DNA of 64,000 nucleotides from Pseudomonas paralcaligenes (GTDB lineage Bacteria > Pseudomonadota > Gammaproteobacteria > Pseudomonadales > Pseudomonadaceae). Every line of letters starts with the position of its first letter. Position 1 is the stretch's first letter. The notes under the pieces are model-generated. The model saw only the letters and a program-made list of their open reading frames with translations. It was not told where the DNA came from and did not search any database. The stretch spans positions 124,001 through 188,000 of the forward strand of contig NZ_BPFX01000002.1 in assembly GCF_019655855.1 (NCBI RefSeq), written 5' to 3'. Positions 47,575-57,087 of this stretch are shown one piece after another. The translations under genes and the position numbers were made by a program.

Positions 47575-49854
47575 TCAGCTCTGGATGGTCGCCGCCGGGT
47601 TGATCACGCGGCCCAGGCCGAGGTTGCGCAGGGCCAGGTGCAGGCTGCTGTGGATCACCTGCGGGTTGTCGATGGCCATCAGGTGGCTGAGCAGTTCGCG
47701 GGCGCGGGTGGAGCTGATCTGGCGCAGCAGCCACTTCACCTTGGGCAGGTTGGTGGCGTTCATCGACAGGCTGTCGAAGCCCATCGCCAGCAGCAGCACG
47801 GCGGCCGCCGGGTCGCCGGCCATCTCGCCGCAGATGCTCACCGGCTTGCCTTCGGCGTGGGCGCCGTCGACCACCAGCTTGAGCGCGTGCAGCACGGCCG
47901 GGTGGAGGAAGTCGTAGAGGTCGGCGACCCGCGGGTTGTTGCGGTCCACCGCCAGCAGGTACTGGGTCAGGTCATTGGAGCCGACCGAGATGAAGTCGAC
48001 CTGGCGCGCCAGCTCGCGCACCTGGTAGACGGCGGCGGGAATCTCGATCATCACCCCTACCGGCGGCATGGGGATGTCCACGCCCTCGTCGCGCACCTCG
48101 CCCCAGGCGCGGTGGATCAGATGCAGCGCCTCTTCCATCTCCTGGATGCCGGAGATCATCGGCAGCAGGATGCGCAGGTTGTTCAGGCCCTCGCTGGCCT
48201 TGAGCATGGCGCGCACCTGGACCAGGAAGATCTCCGGGTGGTCGAGGGTGATGCGGATGCCGCGCCAGCCGAGGAAGGGGTTTTCTTCCTTGATCGGGAA
48301 GTAGGACAGGGCCTTGTCGCCGCCGATGTCGAGGGTGCGCATGGTCACCGGCAGCGGGTGGAAGGCGGCCAGCTGCTCGCGGTAGGTGGCCAGCTGTTCC
48401 TTCTCGCTGGGGAAGCGCTCGCCGTTCATGAACGGCACTTCGGTGCGGTACAGGCCGACGCCCTCGGCGCCGCGTTCCTGGGCGCGCTTCACGTCGGCCA
48501 GAAGGCCGGTGTTGACCCACAGCGGCATGCGCTGGCCGTCCAGGGTTTCGCAGGGCAGTTCGCGCAGGGCGTTGAGGCCCTGGGCCAGCTGGCGCTCTTC
48601 CTCGACCACCTCGGCGTACTGCTTGCGCAGCAGCTCGCTGGGGTTGGTGAAGACCTCGCCGTGGTAGCCGTCGACGATCAGCTGGATGCCGTCGACCTTG
48701 GAGTAGGGCAGGTCGACCACGCCCATCACCGTGGGAATGCCCATGGCGCGGGCCAGGATCGCCACGTGGGAGTTGCCCGAGCCCTGCACCGAGATCAGGC
48801 CGACCAGCTTGCCTTCCGGCACCTGGCCGAGCATGGCCGGCGACAGTTCCTCGCTGACCAGAATGGTGTTGTCGGGGTAGACCAGGCTCTGCTTGCGTTC
48901 TTCCTGCAGGTAGGCGAGCAGGCGGCGGCCGAGGTCGCGCACGTCGCTGGCGCGTTCGCGCAGGTAGGCGTCGTCCATCAGCTCGAAGCGGGAAACGTGC
49001 TCGGTGACCACCTGGCGCAGGGCGCCCTGGGCCCACTGGCCGGTCTTGATGACCTTGCGCACCTCGTTGCCGAGGGCATTGTCGTCGAGCATCATCAGGT
49101 ACACGTCGAACAGCGCCAGCTCTTCCTTGCGCAGTTGGCTGGCGAGCTTCGCGGACAGCTCCTGCATGTCCTCGCGGACCCATTCCAGGGCCTTGCCGAA
49201 CAGTGCCAGCTCGGCCTCGATGTCGTCGACCGACTTGTCCGGCACCACGTTGAGGTCGGCCGGCGGCAGCACCACCACGGCGCTGCCGACGGCCGCACCC
49301 GGGGAGCCGGGAACGCCGACGAAGCGCGCCTCCTGTATGCCCTTGCCCTGCTTGCCGAGGCCGCGGATCGAACCGGTGGCCTCGGCGTGGGCGATGACCC
49401 CGGCGAGCTGGGCGCTCATGGTGACCAGGAAGGCTTCCTCGCCCTCGTCGAACTGGCGGCGCTCCTTCTGCTGCACCACCAGCACGCCCATCACCCGGCG
49501 GTGGTGGATGATCGGCGCGCCGAGGAAGGAGGCGTAGCGTTCCTCGCCGGTCTCGGGGAAATACATGTAGCGGGGGTGCTCGGAGGCGAACTCGAGGTTC
49601 AGCGGCTCCTCGCGGGTGCCCACCAGGCCGACCAGGCCCTCGTTCGGGGCCATGCTGACCTTGCCGATGGCGCGCTTGTTGAGGCCGTCGGTGGCCATCA
49701 GGACGAAGCGCTTGGTATCGGCGTCGAGCAGATAGACGGAGCACACCTGGCTGCCCATGGCCTCCTTCACCCGTTGCACGATGATCGTCAGCGCCGCCTT
49801 GAGATCCTTGGCGGCGTTCACTTCCTGGACGATCTTGCGCAGGGTGTTGAGCAT
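47575..49854 (-). CDS. ptsP: PTS-Ntr enzyme I (phosphoenolpyruvate-protein phosphotransferase PtsP)
   Basis: PtsP takes phosphate from PEP and passes it to NPr of the nitrogen-related PTS. The 759-residue protein has an N-terminal GAF sensor domain (about 15-155), the EI N-terminal domain with phospho-His363 in QGSGNSHVAILARAMG, and the PEP-utilising barrel. GIRITLDHPEIFLVQVRAML, PMISGIQEMEEAL, MIEIPAAVYQV and SVGSNDLTQYLLAVDR are clear. It is preceded by rppH (22 bases) on the same strand, the conserved rppH-ptsP operon. Confidence 0.97.
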   Translation of the reverse strand: MLNTLRKIVQEVNAAKDLKAALTIIVQRVKEAMGSQVCSVYLLDADTKRFVLMATDGLNKRAIGKVSMAPNEGLVGLVGTREEPLNLEFASEHPRYMYFPETGEERYASFLGAPIIHHRRVMGVLVVQQKERRQFDEGEEAFLVTMSAQLAGVIAHAEATGSIRGLGKQGKGIQEARFVGVPGSPGAAVGSAVVVLPPADLNVVPDKSVDDIEAELALFGKALEWVREDMQELSAKLASQLRKEELALFDVYLMMLDDNALGNEVRKVIKTGQWAQGALRQVVTEHVSRFELMDDAYLRERASDVRDLGRRLLAYLQEERKQSLVYPDNTILVSEELSPAMLGQVPEGKLVGLISVQGSGNSHVAILARAMGIPTVMGVVDLPYSKVDGIQLIVDGYHGEVFTNPSELLRKQYAEVVEEERQLAQGLNALRELPCETLDGQRMPLWVNTGLLADVKRAQERGAEGVGLYRTEVPFMNGERFPSEKEQLATYREQLAAFHPLPVTMRTLDIGGDKALSYFPIKEENPFLGWRGIRITLDHPEIFLVQVRAMLKASEGLNNLRILLPMISGIQEMEEALHLIHRAWGEVRDEGVDIPMPPVGVMIEIPAAVYQVRELARQVDFISVGSNDLTQYLLAVDRNNPRVADLYDFLHPAVLHALKLVVDGAHAEGKPVSICGEMAGDPAAAVLLLAMGFDSLSMNATNLPKVKWLLRQISSTRARELLSHLMAIDNPQVIHSSLHLALRNLGLGRVINPAATIQS

Positions 49855-49876
49855 GGCTCGCTATCGAACTCCTTCG

Positions 49877-50356
49877 TCAGTCGCGCGTCAGCAGGCGCGG
49901 GGCTAATTCCTTCAGGGCGCGGCGGTAGACCTCGCGCTTGAATGTCACCACCTGGTTCAGCGGGTACCAGTAACTGACCCAGCGCCAGCCGTCGAATTCA
50001 GGCTTGCCGGTCAGGTCCATGCGCACCCGGCTCTCGTCGCCGACCAGGCGCAGGAGGAACCACTTCTGTTTCTGCCCGATGCACAACGGCTGGCTGTGTG
50101 TGCGCACCAGGCGCTGGGGCAGACGATAACGCAACCAGCCCCGGGTGCAGGCGAGAATCTTCACGTCCTGCTGTTCCAGGCCCACTTCCTCGTTCAGCTC
50201 GCGGTACAGCGCCTGCTCGGCGGACTCGTGGGGATTGATGCCGCCCTGGGGAAACTGCCAGGCATCCTGATTGATCCGCCGCGCCCACATGACCTGGCCG
50301 ACATCATTGGTCAGGATGATGCCGACATTGGGGCGGAAACCATCGGAATCGATCAC
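49877..50356 (-). CDS. rppH: RNA pyrophosphohydrolase
   Basis: RppH removes pyrophosphate from the 5' end of mRNAs and so starts decay by RNase E. The 159-residue protein has the full Nudix box [23 protein letters not shown] in segments G-x5-E-x7-REL-x-EE-x-GL, with W-Q-F-P-Q before it. The GTG start at 50356 ([14 protein letters not shown]) matches the family and has GAGG upstream; codons further upstream do not resemble it. It forms an operon with ptsP. Confidence 0.96.
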   Translation of the reverse strand: MIDSDGFRPNVGIILTNDVGQVMWARRINQDAWQFPQGGINPHESAEQALYRELNEEVGLEQQDVKILACTRGWLRYRLPQRLVRTHSQPLCIGQKQKWFLLRLVGDESRVRMDLTGKPEFDGWRWVSYWYPLNQVVTFKREVYRRALKELAPRLLTRD

Positions 50357-50501
50357 GGCACAACACCTCGAAAACGCATGTTTCGGCATTGTTCCACAAA
50401 GCCCGCGGGCGCAGCAAACGCGCGGTTCCAGCAATGGGCAGCGGCGCTGAAAGCGGCTATTCTGGCGCCCCTTCCGGCCATTGCGAACCAGGTATCACGA
50501 C

Positions 50502-51155
50502 GTGCGCCTCGCCCTCTTCGACCTCGACAACACCCTGCTCGCCGGCGACAGCGACCACAGCTGGGGCGAATTCCTCTGCGAGACTGGCCGGGTCGACGCC
50601 GCCGAGTACCGCGCGCGCAACGATGCCTTCTATGCCGACTACTGCGCCGGCCAGCTGGATGTGGTGGCCTACCAGAGCTTCACCCAGGCCATCCTCAGCC
50701 GCACCCCGGCCGCCGAACTGGCGCGCTGGCAGGCGGAGTTCATGACGGAGGTGATCGAGCCGATCATCCTGGCCAAGGGCGAGGCCCTGCTGGGCGAACA
50801 CCGCGAGGCCGGCGACCGGCTGGTGATCATCACCGCCACCAACCGCTTCATCACCGCGCCCATCGCCGCCCGCCTGGGCGTGGAGACGCTGATCGCCACC
50901 GAGTGCGGCATGGAGAACGGCCTCTACACCGGCCGTGTCGCCGGCGTGCCCTGCTACCAGGACGGCAAGGTGACGCGCATGAACCAGTGGCTGGCCGAGA
51001 CCGGCCTGAGCCTGGACGGCAGCTATTTCTACAGCGACTCGCGCAACGACCTGCCGCTGCTGCAGGCGGCGACCCACCCGGTGGCGGTCGACCCGGACGA
51101 CACCCTGCGCGCCATCGCCGTAGAGCGCGGCTGGCCGGTGATCAGCCTGCGCTGA
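50502..51155 (+). CDS. HAD superfamily phosphatase (HAD-IB, SerB-like)
   Basis: This 217-residue protein has the catalytic motif I in [19 protein letters not shown], motif II in [13 protein letters not shown] and motif III/IV in KVTRMNQWL with [11 protein letters not shown]. It belongs to the HAD-IB subfamily, which includes phosphoserine phosphatase-like and histidinol-phosphatase-like enzymes. The substrate is unknown. The GTG at 50502 gives the family-like N terminus and has AGG upstream; a TTG at 50481 adds seven unconserved residues. It is divergent from rppH, as in P. aeruginosa. Confidence 0.88.
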   Translation: MRLALFDLDNTLLAGDSDHSWGEFLCETGRVDAAEYRARNDAFYADYCAGQLDVVAYQSFTQAILSRTPAAELARWQAEFMTEVIEPIILAKGEALLGEHREAGDRLVIITATNRFITAPIAARLGVETLIATECGMENGLYTGRVAGVPCYQDGKVTRMNQWLAETGLSLDGSYFYSDSRNDLPLLQAATHPVAVDPDDTLRAIAVERGWPVISLR

Positions 51156-51169
51156 TAGGTAGAGGTGTC

Positions 51170-51219
51170 ACGCGGGTTTCACCCGCCCTACATGACCGTA
51201 GGGCGGGTGAAACCCGCGT
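51170..51219. repeat. Palindromic repeat (ACGCGGGTTTCACCCGCCCTAC)
   Basis: Perfect 22-bp inverted arms (51170-51191 and 51198-51219) with a 6-base loop lie between the convergent HAD and DUF2269 genes. A related half-copy occurs at 61845-61866. Confidence 0.9.
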
Positions 51220-51234
51220 AAAAGAGCAGCCGAC

Positions 51235-51702
51235 CTACAGCGGCTTGGCCACCATCAGCCAGAAGATGGCGATGAACGCGACGAAGGCCGGCCAGCCCAG
51301 CGCGAACCAGATGCGCATGTACAGGTGGGCGCGGGCGGGCAGCCCGGTGCCGTCGCGCAGCGCCTCGCTGGCCATGTCACGCACCCGCATCTGCAGCCAC
51401 AGCACCGGCAGCCAGCACAGCCCCGCCAGCACGAACAGTCCCGCGCTCCACAGCAGCCAGGCCTGGCTCAGCGGCCAGCCCGCCAGCTTCGCCAGGGCCA
51501 GGCCGGAGAGCGGCTGGAACACCGCCGTGGTGGCGATGAACAGCCAGTCGGCGGTGACCAGGTGGCGGAAGGTGGTGGCGATCACCTGTACCTCGCCACT
51601 GCGCCAGGCGCGCAGGGCGTAGTAGGCCGAGCCCAGCCCGGTGCCGAACAGCAGGGTGGAGGAGAGGATGTGCAGGGTCTTGAGCAGCAGGTACAGGCTC
51701 AT
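51235..51702 (-). CDS. DUF2269 integral membrane protein
   Basis: This 155-residue protein has four hydrophobic helices (beginning LLLKTLHILSSTLLFGTGLGSAYYAL). LKTLHILSSTLLFG and TADWLFIATTAVFQPLSG fit the DUF2269 family of unknown function. Conserved His11 and Asp52-like positions could bind a cofactor, but nothing is established. Its ATG overlaps the stop of the upstream SDR gene by four bases, so it is translationally coupled and last in the ilvA-DUF2269-SDR-DUF2269 operon. Confidence 0.82.
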   Translation of the reverse strand: MSLYLLLKTLHILSSTLLFGTGLGSAYYALRAWRSGEVQVIATTFRHLVTADWLFIATTAVFQPLSGLALAKLAGWPLSQAWLLWSAGLFVLAGLCWLPVLWLQMRVRDMASEALRDGTGLPARAHLYMRIWFALGWPAFVAFIAIFWLMVAKPL

Positions 51703-52955
51703 CGGTGTCTCGTCATGGAAGCGGAAAGGCCCAGCAGCCAGAGGCTCAGCAGCAGGACCGCGAAGTTCTTGCCCAGCGCCATGTACGGATCGAACCAGTA
51801 GTGGGGCAGCAGCAGGCTGATGACCAGGCTATAGACCAGCATCAGGCCGATCTGTGCCTGCAGGGCGCGGACGCGCCAGCGCCGCCACAGCAGGGCCAGG
51901 CCCAGCGCGCCGTCCAGCAGGGCGCCGGCGATCACCGCCAGGCGCGCGGGAAGGCCGTCGACGCCGGCCTCCGCCATGATCCGCAGGCCCCAGTCGAAGC
52001 CCGGCCCGAGGCAGACCACGGCGGTGCCCAGCCAGATCAGCGCCAGCACCAGCAGGACCAGCGCTTGCAAGGCCAGGGCCAGGCTCTGCGCCGGTTGTGG
52101 CCAGTGGCGCAGGCGGCTCGCCAGTGGCGCGGCGCGGTAGCCGCAGGCATCCTCCAGCGGCGCCGGGTCGGCAAGATTGTCGTGGCGGCTCAGGCGCAGG
52201 GTCTGGCGGTTCAGGGCCTGCCAGCCCAGGCGCTCGCCCAGCGCCGCGCCGAGCCAGGCGAGCGGGGCCGGCAGGGTGACGTAGCGTGCCGGCCGCCAGC
52301 CCTGGACCTGGCGCAGCACGTCGATCAGCTCGCCCTGGGTGAGCGCCTGCGGCCCCACCAGCGGCAGCACGGTCGGCTGCGCCGGCCAGCGCCGCAGCAG
52401 CGCCAGCACCGCCGCGCAGAGATCGTCGACATACAGGGGCTGCAGCCTGGCCCGGTTGCCCGGCAGCGGTACCAGCGGCAAGGGCGACAGGCGTTGCAGC
52501 CAGCCGCTGCTGGCGCCACCGGGGCCGACGACCAGCGAGGGGCGCAGCACCACGGCGGGGGCGCCGAGGCCGAGCAGGTGCCGGTCGGCCGCCGCCTTGC
52601 TGGCCAGGAAGGGCAGGTCGGGGTGCTCGCCGGCGCCCAGGGCGGAAATCTGCAGCACCGCGGCGCCGTGCCGCCGGGCCAGCTCGAACAGGGCGATGGC
52701 GCCCTCGCGCTGCAGGCGCTCCATGCGCGCCGTGTCGGTGGACAGCTCACCGCTGGCGTTGATCACCAGCTCGACGCCCTCCGGCCAGGCGAAGGCGTCC
52801 GGTCGCAGCAGGTCGAGGGAGCGCCACTCCACGCCGGGCAGCGTGGGCGCATCGGGTCCGCGGCGGGTGGCCACCACCGAGTGGCCGGCCAGAACCAGGG
52901 CGTCGAGCAGATGCCGGCCGATGAAACCGCCGGCTCCGACCAGCAGAATGCGCAT
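51699..52955 (-). CDS. SDR family oxidoreductase fused to a DoxX-like membrane domain
   Basis: This 418-residue fusion has an N-terminal NAD(P)-binding Rossmann domain (MRILLVGAGGFIGRHLLDAL; NDUFA9/atypical SDR type, about 1-285). The C-terminal region (about 300-418) holds four hydrophobic helices resembling DoxX (ALALQALVLLVLALIWLGT, LLDGALGLALLWR). The active-site Tyr-x3-Lys of classical SDRs is not evident, as in other atypical members. It overlaps the DUF2269 genes on both sides by 1-4 bases. The reaction is unknown; a membrane redox role is only a guess. Confidence 0.85.
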   Translation of the reverse strand: MRILLVGAGGFIGRHLLDALVLAGHSVVATRRGPDAPTLPGVEWRSLDLLRPDAFAWPEGVELVINASGELSTDTARMERLQREGAIALFELARRHGAAVLQISALGAGEHPDLPFLASKAAADRHLLGLGAPAVVLRPSLVVGPGGASSGWLQRLSPLPLVPLPGNRARLQPLYVDDLCAAVLALLRRWPAQPTVLPLVGPQALTQGELIDVLRQVQGWRPARYVTLPAPLAWLGAALGERLGWQALNRQTLRLSRHDNLADPAPLEDACGYRAAPLASRLRHWPQPAQSLALALQALVLLVLALIWLGTAVVCLGPGFDWGLRIMAEAGVDGLPARLAVIAGALLDGALGLALLWRRWRVRALQAQIGLMLVYSLVISLLLPHYWFDPYMALGKNFAVLLLSLWLLGLSASMTRHR

Positions 52956-53395
52956 CAGGCCGGCTTGGCCCCCATCAGGGCGAAGATCGCCAGCAGCAGG
53001 ATCAGCATCAGCGCCGCGTAGGCGATCACGAAGCGCAGCAGCCTGGTCGGTACCGCGCCACCGGCCGCCGCCTGCCAGGCGCCGAGGCGGCCGTGCAGGA
53101 GCAGGCCGAACAGCACCAGCAGGCCGAACAGCACCGCGCTGTACAGCAGCCAGCTGGCGCCCAGTGGCCAGCCCACGGTGTGCACCAGCCACCAGCCGCT
53201 GACCGGCAGGGACAGCGCCACCAGGCCCATGGCCGGCAGGCTGTACAGGCGGGTGACACGTAGCTTGCGGGCCAGCACCGCGGCGTCGCCGGAGCGGTTG
53301 GCCTTCCACAGCATGAAGACGTGGGCGACGAAGCCCGCCAGGATCAGCACGGCCGGGATCAGGTGGGCGTATTTCAGCAGTTGGTAGTGTTCCAT
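52955..53395 (-). CDS. DUF2269-type integral membrane protein
   Basis: This 146-residue, four-helix membrane protein begins MEHYQLLKYAHLIPAVLILAG. It resembles the gene at 51235 in size and layout but is clearly divergent in sequence. ALSLPVSGWWLVHTVGWPLG recalls the FQPLSG-LAKLAGWPLS region of its partner. The ATG at 53395 has AAGGG upstream; a GTG at 53398 is in frame. It starts 11 bases after the ilvA stop, and its stop overlaps the SDR start. Confidence 0.75.
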   Translation of the reverse strand: MEHYQLLKYAHLIPAVLILAGFVAHVFMLWKANRSGDAAVLARKLRVTRLYSLPAMGLVALSLPVSGWWLVHTVGWPLGASWLLYSAVLFGLLVLFGLLLHGRLGAWQAAAGGAVPTRLLRFVIAYAALMLILLLAIFALMGAKPA

Positions 53396-53406
53396 CACTT
53401 ACACCC

Positions 53407-54921
53407 TTATCCGAGGAACAGCTTGTACGCTGGGTTGTCGGTCTCGTCCCAGTAGGGATAGCCGATGGCGTCGAAGGCTGCCGGAATCTGGTGGCGCTCG
53501 TCCGCCGGCACCTGCAGCGCGGCCAGCACGCGGCCGTCGGCGGCGCCGTGGTTGCGGTAGTGGAACATGGTGATGTTCCAGCGCCCGCCCAGGCGGTTGA
53601 GGAAGTTGAACAGCGCGCCCGGCCGCTCGGGAAACTCGAACCGGAACACCACCTCGTCCGACACCGCCGCCGCGTGGCCGCCCACGGTGTGGCGGATGTG
53701 CAGCTTGGCCAGTTCGTTGTCGGTCAGGTCGACCACCGGGAAGCCCTGCTCGCGCAGGTTGTCCACCAGCGCCGCGCGCGGGTCGTTCTCCGGGTGGGTC
53801 TGCACGCCGACGAAGATGTGCGCCTCGCGGTCGGTGTGGTAGCGGTAGTTGAACTCGGTGATCTGGCGCTTGCCGATCGCCTCGCAGAAGGCCTTGAAGC
53901 TGCCCGGCCGCTCGGGGATGGTCACGGCGATGATCGCCTCGCGTTTCTCGCCCAGCTCGGCGCGCTCGGCGACGTGGCGCAGGCGGTCGAAGTTGATGTT
54001 GGCGCCGGAGTCGATGCCCACCAGCACCTGGTCGCGCAGGCCCTCGCGCTCCACGTACTTCTTGATCCCGGCCACGGCCAGGGCGCCGGCCGGCTCGGTG
54101 ATCGAGCGGGTGTCGTCGTAGATGTCCTTGATCGCCGCGCAGATTTCGTCGGTGCTGACGGTGATCACCTCGTCCACGTACTGCCGGCAGATGTCGAAGG
54201 TGTGCTGGCCGATCTGCGCCACCGCCACGCCGTCGGCGAACAGCCCGACCTGCGGCAGCACCACGCGCTCGCCGGCGGCCATGGCGGCCTGCAGGCAGTT
54301 GGAGTCGTCCGGCTCGACGCCGATCACCTTGATCTCCGGGCGCAGGTACTTCACGTAGGCGGCGATGCCGGCGACCAGGCCGCCGCCGCCGACCGGCACG
54401 AAGATGGCGTCCAGCCGGCCCGGCTGCTGGCGCAGGATTTCCATGGCCACGGTGCCCTGACCGGCGATCACCAGCGGGTCGTCGTAGGGGTGGATGTAGG
54501 TGTAGCCCTTCTCCTCCACCAGCTTGAGCGAATGGGCCAGGGCCTCGGGGAAGGCGTCGCCGTGCAGTACCACCTTGCCGCCGCGCGAGCGCACGCCCTG
54601 CACCTTCAGCTCCGGGGTGGTGCGCGGCATCACGATAGTCGCCTTCACCCCCAGGTGCTTGGCGGCCAGGGCCAGGCCCTGGGCGTGGTTGCCGGCGGAG
54701 GCGGTGACCACGCCGCGCTCCAGTTCCTCGCGGGTGAGCTGGGCCAGCTTGTTGTAGGCGCCGCGAATCTTGAACGAGTACACCGGCTGCAGATCCTCGC
54801 GCTTGAGCAGAATCTGGTTGCCCAGCCGCTCGGTGAGCTGGCGGGCGGGTTGCAGCGGGGTTTCCACCGCGACGTCGTAGACGCGCGAGGTGAGGATCTT
54901 CTTCATGTACGGTTCGAGCAT
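53407..54921 (-). CDS. ilvA: Biosynthetic threonine ammonia-lyase
   Basis: IlvA deaminates threonine to 2-oxobutanoate, the first committed step to isoleucine, with isoleucine feedback through its regulatory domains. The 504-residue protein has PLP Lys51 in YSFKIRGAYNKL, the glycine loop VPVGGGGLVAG and two C-terminal ACT-like domains (ERPGSFKAFCEAIG and ERPGALFNFLNRLG). The start at 54921 matches the 504 residues of P. aeruginosa IlvA1, but neither it nor the GTG at 54933 has a ribosome site. It heads the operon with the DUF2269/SDR genes. Confidence 0.95.
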   Translation of the reverse strand: MLEPYMKKILTSRVYDVAVETPLQPARQLTERLGNQILLKREDLQPVYSFKIRGAYNKLAQLTREELERGVVTASAGNHAQGLALAAKHLGVKATIVMPRTTPELKVQGVRSRGGKVVLHGDAFPEALAHSLKLVEEKGYTYIHPYDDPLVIAGQGTVAMEILRQQPGRLDAIFVPVGGGGLVAGIAAYVKYLRPEIKVIGVEPDDSNCLQAAMAAGERVVLPQVGLFADGVAVAQIGQHTFDICRQYVDEVITVSTDEICAAIKDIYDDTRSITEPAGALAVAGIKKYVEREGLRDQVLVGIDSGANINFDRLRHVAERAELGEKREAIIAVTIPERPGSFKAFCEAIGKRQITEFNYRYHTDREAHIFVGVQTHPENDPRAALVDNLREQGFPVVDLTDNELAKLHIRHTVGGHAAAVSDEVVFRFEFPERPGALFNFLNRLGGRWNITMFHYRNHGAADGRVLAALQVPADERHQIPAAFDAIGYPYWDETDNPAYKLFLG

Positions 54922-55102
54922 CACGGGTATCACGGCGCAGGGAAGGAGGGAGAGGGGGAGTCTACTCCGGCGACGCCGGACGCGGCCACCCGGGCGAGCC
55001 GACCGGTGGCGCGGAATCTTCCGCCGTTGCGCCAGTCAGTCCGCTCAGGCCCCTTTGTGCAGTGGCGTGCCTCCCCCACACTCCACTCCATGAGGATTCG
55101 CC

Positions 55103-56248
55103 ATGGCCGTTCCCTCCCGCGTACTTGTGCCCGGCACGCCCGGCAACGACCTGCTGGTCGCCCACCCCGAACCCAGCCGCCTGCTCGGCGGCGACGGCGA
55201 CGATGTGCTGATCGACGGCCCCGGCTCGGACTCGCTGGTCGGCGGCGCCGGCCACAACCGCCTGTACGGCGGCCTGGGCAGCGACTACTACACCTACGAC
55301 CTGAACGCCGGCGGGCGCGACGAGATTCTCGACTTCGACCCCAGCCCGTCCTGGGTCAACCAGAACATGGACACCCTGATCATCGACGAGAGCCTGGAGT
55401 CGTTCGGCCCCTTCGAGCGCTACCAGGACGACCTGCTGATCGGCCTCAACGGCGAGCCGGGCGTGGTCGTGGTGCGGCACTTCTTCCTCGACCCCGCGTT
55501 CCGCATCGAGGTGTTCCGCTTCGGTTCCACCGTGGTGACGGACGAACAGGTGCTGCGCAACTTCCACATCGACCCGCTCATGGCGCTCGGCCGCAGCGCC
55601 GACAACCCGCCGACCTACACCGGCAACCTGATCCGCCTGACCGGCAACGAACAGGCCAACCGCCTGGTGGCGGCGGACCGGCCCACCTACCTGTCCGGAC
55701 GCGGCGGCAACGACCTGCTGATCGGCAGCCGCCACGGCGACCTGCTCAACGGTGGCACCTCCGAGCCGATGTTCCTCGGCGGCAACCGCTGGAACCGCCT
55801 GTACGGCGGGCCGGGCGACGACTACTACCAGGTCGACCTGGTGGTGAGCGGCGATTTCGGCGACCAGCGCATCCACGACTACGACACCACCCCGGGCAAC
55901 CTCGACACCCTGCACATCCGCGGCGCGGTGGACCCGGCCTACGTGCGCTTCAGCGGCGGGCCGCCCGGCGACCTGATCGTCGAGCTGGACAACGAGCAGC
56001 GCATCGTCATCGACAACTACTTCCTCGACCGGGCCTTCGTGGTCGAGAAGATCCGCTTCGACGACGGCACCGTGCTGGACGAGGCCGCCGTGCGCCAGCG
56101 CATGGGCCTGCCGGCGGCGGCCCCACCCCAGGCCAGCCTGAGCACGCCGGGCCACTGTTGCCCCGGCGCGGCGCCCGAGCCGGCGGCCGATGGCCTGCTG
56201 GGCCTGGCGCTGGCCGCCGGCGCCGTGCTGGCGCGCGTGGGCGGATGA
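55103..56248 (+). CDS. RTX-type calcium-binding repeat protein with two HCBP-like modules and a hydrophobic C-terminal tail
   Basis: This 381-residue acidic protein has two similar halves. Each has Gly/Asp-rich nonapeptide repeats ([38 protein letters not shown]), a YGG-x-G-x-DYY motif near residues 56 and 234, and an HCBP-related segment ([32 protein letters not shown]). RTX proteins usually fold on Ca2+ after type I secretion, but no secretion genes are near and no N-terminal signal is seen. The last 35 residues contain HCC, PEP, a hydrophobic stretch ([13 protein letters not shown]), Arg and a terminal GG, which recalls C-terminal sorting tails. The function is unknown. It is inserted between ilvA and rpiA. 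Confidence 0.82.
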   Translation: MAVPSRVLVPGTPGNDLLVAHPEPSRLLGGDGDDVLIDGPGSDSLVGGAGHNRLYGGLGSDYYTYDLNAGGRDEILDFDPSPSWVNQNMDTLIIDESLESFGPFERYQDDLLIGLNGEPGVVVVRHFFLDPAFRIEVFRFGSTVVTDEQVLRNFHIDPLMALGRSADNPPTYTGNLIRLTGNEQANRLVAADRPTYLSGRGGNDLLIGSRHGDLLNGGTSEPMFLGGNRWNRLYGGPGDDYYQVDLVVSGDFGDQRIHDYDTTPGNLDTLHIRGAVDPAYVRFSGGPPGDLIVELDNEQRIVIDNYFLDRAFVVEKIRFDDGTVLDEAAVRQRMGLPAAAPPQASLSTPGHCCPGAAPEPAADGLLGLALAAGAVLARVGG

Positions 56249-56312
56249 GAAGCGCTGCGGCCGGGCCGGCAGCGCGGCTATAATCGCGCTTTTCCAGCCC
56301 GGCAGAAGCGTC

Positions 56313-56984
56313 ATGACCCAGGATCAGCTCAAGCAGGCGGTGGCCCAGGCCGCCGTCGACCACATCCTCCCCCTGCTCGACAGCAAGAGCGTGATCGGCG
56401 TCGGCACCGGCTCCACCGCCAACTTCTTCATCGACGCCCTGGCCCGGCACAAGATGGCCTTCGACGGCGCCGTCGCCAGCTCCGAGGCCACCGCCGCGCG
56501 GCTCAAGGGCCACGGCATCCCGGTGTACGACCTGAACAGCGTCAGCGAACTGGAGTTCTACATCGACGGCGCCGACGAGAGCGACGAGCACCTGCACCTG
56601 ATCAAGGGCGGCGGCGCCGCCCTGACCCGCGAGAAGATCGTCGCGGCGGTGGCCAGAACCTTCATCTGCATCGCCGACGGCAGCAAGCTTGTGCCGGTGC
56701 TCGGCGCCTTCCCGCTGCCGGTGGAAGTCATCCCCATGGCCCGCAGCCACGTCGCGCGCCAGCTGGTGAAGCTGGGCGGCGACCCGGTGTACCGCGAGGG
56801 CGTGGTCACCGACAACGGCAACATCATCCTCGACGTGCACAACATGAGCATCGTCGACCCGGTGAAGCTGGAGGCGGACATCAACGCCATCGTCGGCGTG
56901 GTCACCAACGGCCTGTTCGCCGCGCGCCCGGCCGACCTGCTGCTGCTCGGCACCGCCGAGGGCGTGAAGCGCCTGGAGCGCTGA
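56313..56984 (+). CDS. rpiA: Ribose-5-phosphate isomerase A
   Basis: RpiA interconverts ribose-5-P and ribulose-5-P in the pentose phosphate pathway. The 223-residue protein has [15 protein letters not shown] (phosphate loop), [20 protein letters not shown] with the catalytic Asp and Lys, and [12 protein letters not shown]. The length is standard. The start [14 protein letters not shown] matches the family. It is divergently placed relative to ilvA, as in P. aeruginosa, with the RTX gene interposed. A REP-like hairpin follows. Confidence 0.97.
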   Translation: MTQDQLKQAVAQAAVDHILPLLDSKSVIGVGTGSTANFFIDALARHKMAFDGAVASSEATAARLKGHGIPVYDLNSVSELEFYIDGADESDEHLHLIKGGGAALTREKIVAAVARTFICIADGSKLVPVLGAFPLPVEVIPMARSHVARQLVKLGGDPVYREGVVTDNGNIILDVHNMSIVDPVKLEADINAIVGVVTNGLFAARPADLLLLGTAEGVKRLER

Positions 56985-57010
56985 GCGCTCACGCGCCGTC
57001 GGGGAACGGT

Positions 57011-57076
57011 GTAGGAGCGAGCTCTGCTCGCGAATACAGGCGCCGCCAACACTTCGCGAGCAGAGCTCGCTCCTAC
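57011..57076. repeat. REP-like palindrome (GTAGGAGCGAGCTCTGCTCGCGAA type)
   Basis: Perfect 24-bp inverted arms (57011-57034 and 57053-57076) with an 18-base loop lie between the convergent rpiA and hydroxylase genes. Confidence 0.9.
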
Positions 57077-57087
57077 CATTCGTTCGG

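Noticed and set aside
47191..49941. Over 900-codon plus-strand frame opposite ptsP
   Set aside because: It is antisense to the well-supported ptsP and oxidase genes and has shadow composition.
53491..56283. 930-codon plus-strand frame spanning ilvA and the RTX gene
   Set aside because: It joins the antisense of ilvA with the wrong frame of the RTX gene and contains no recognisable domain.
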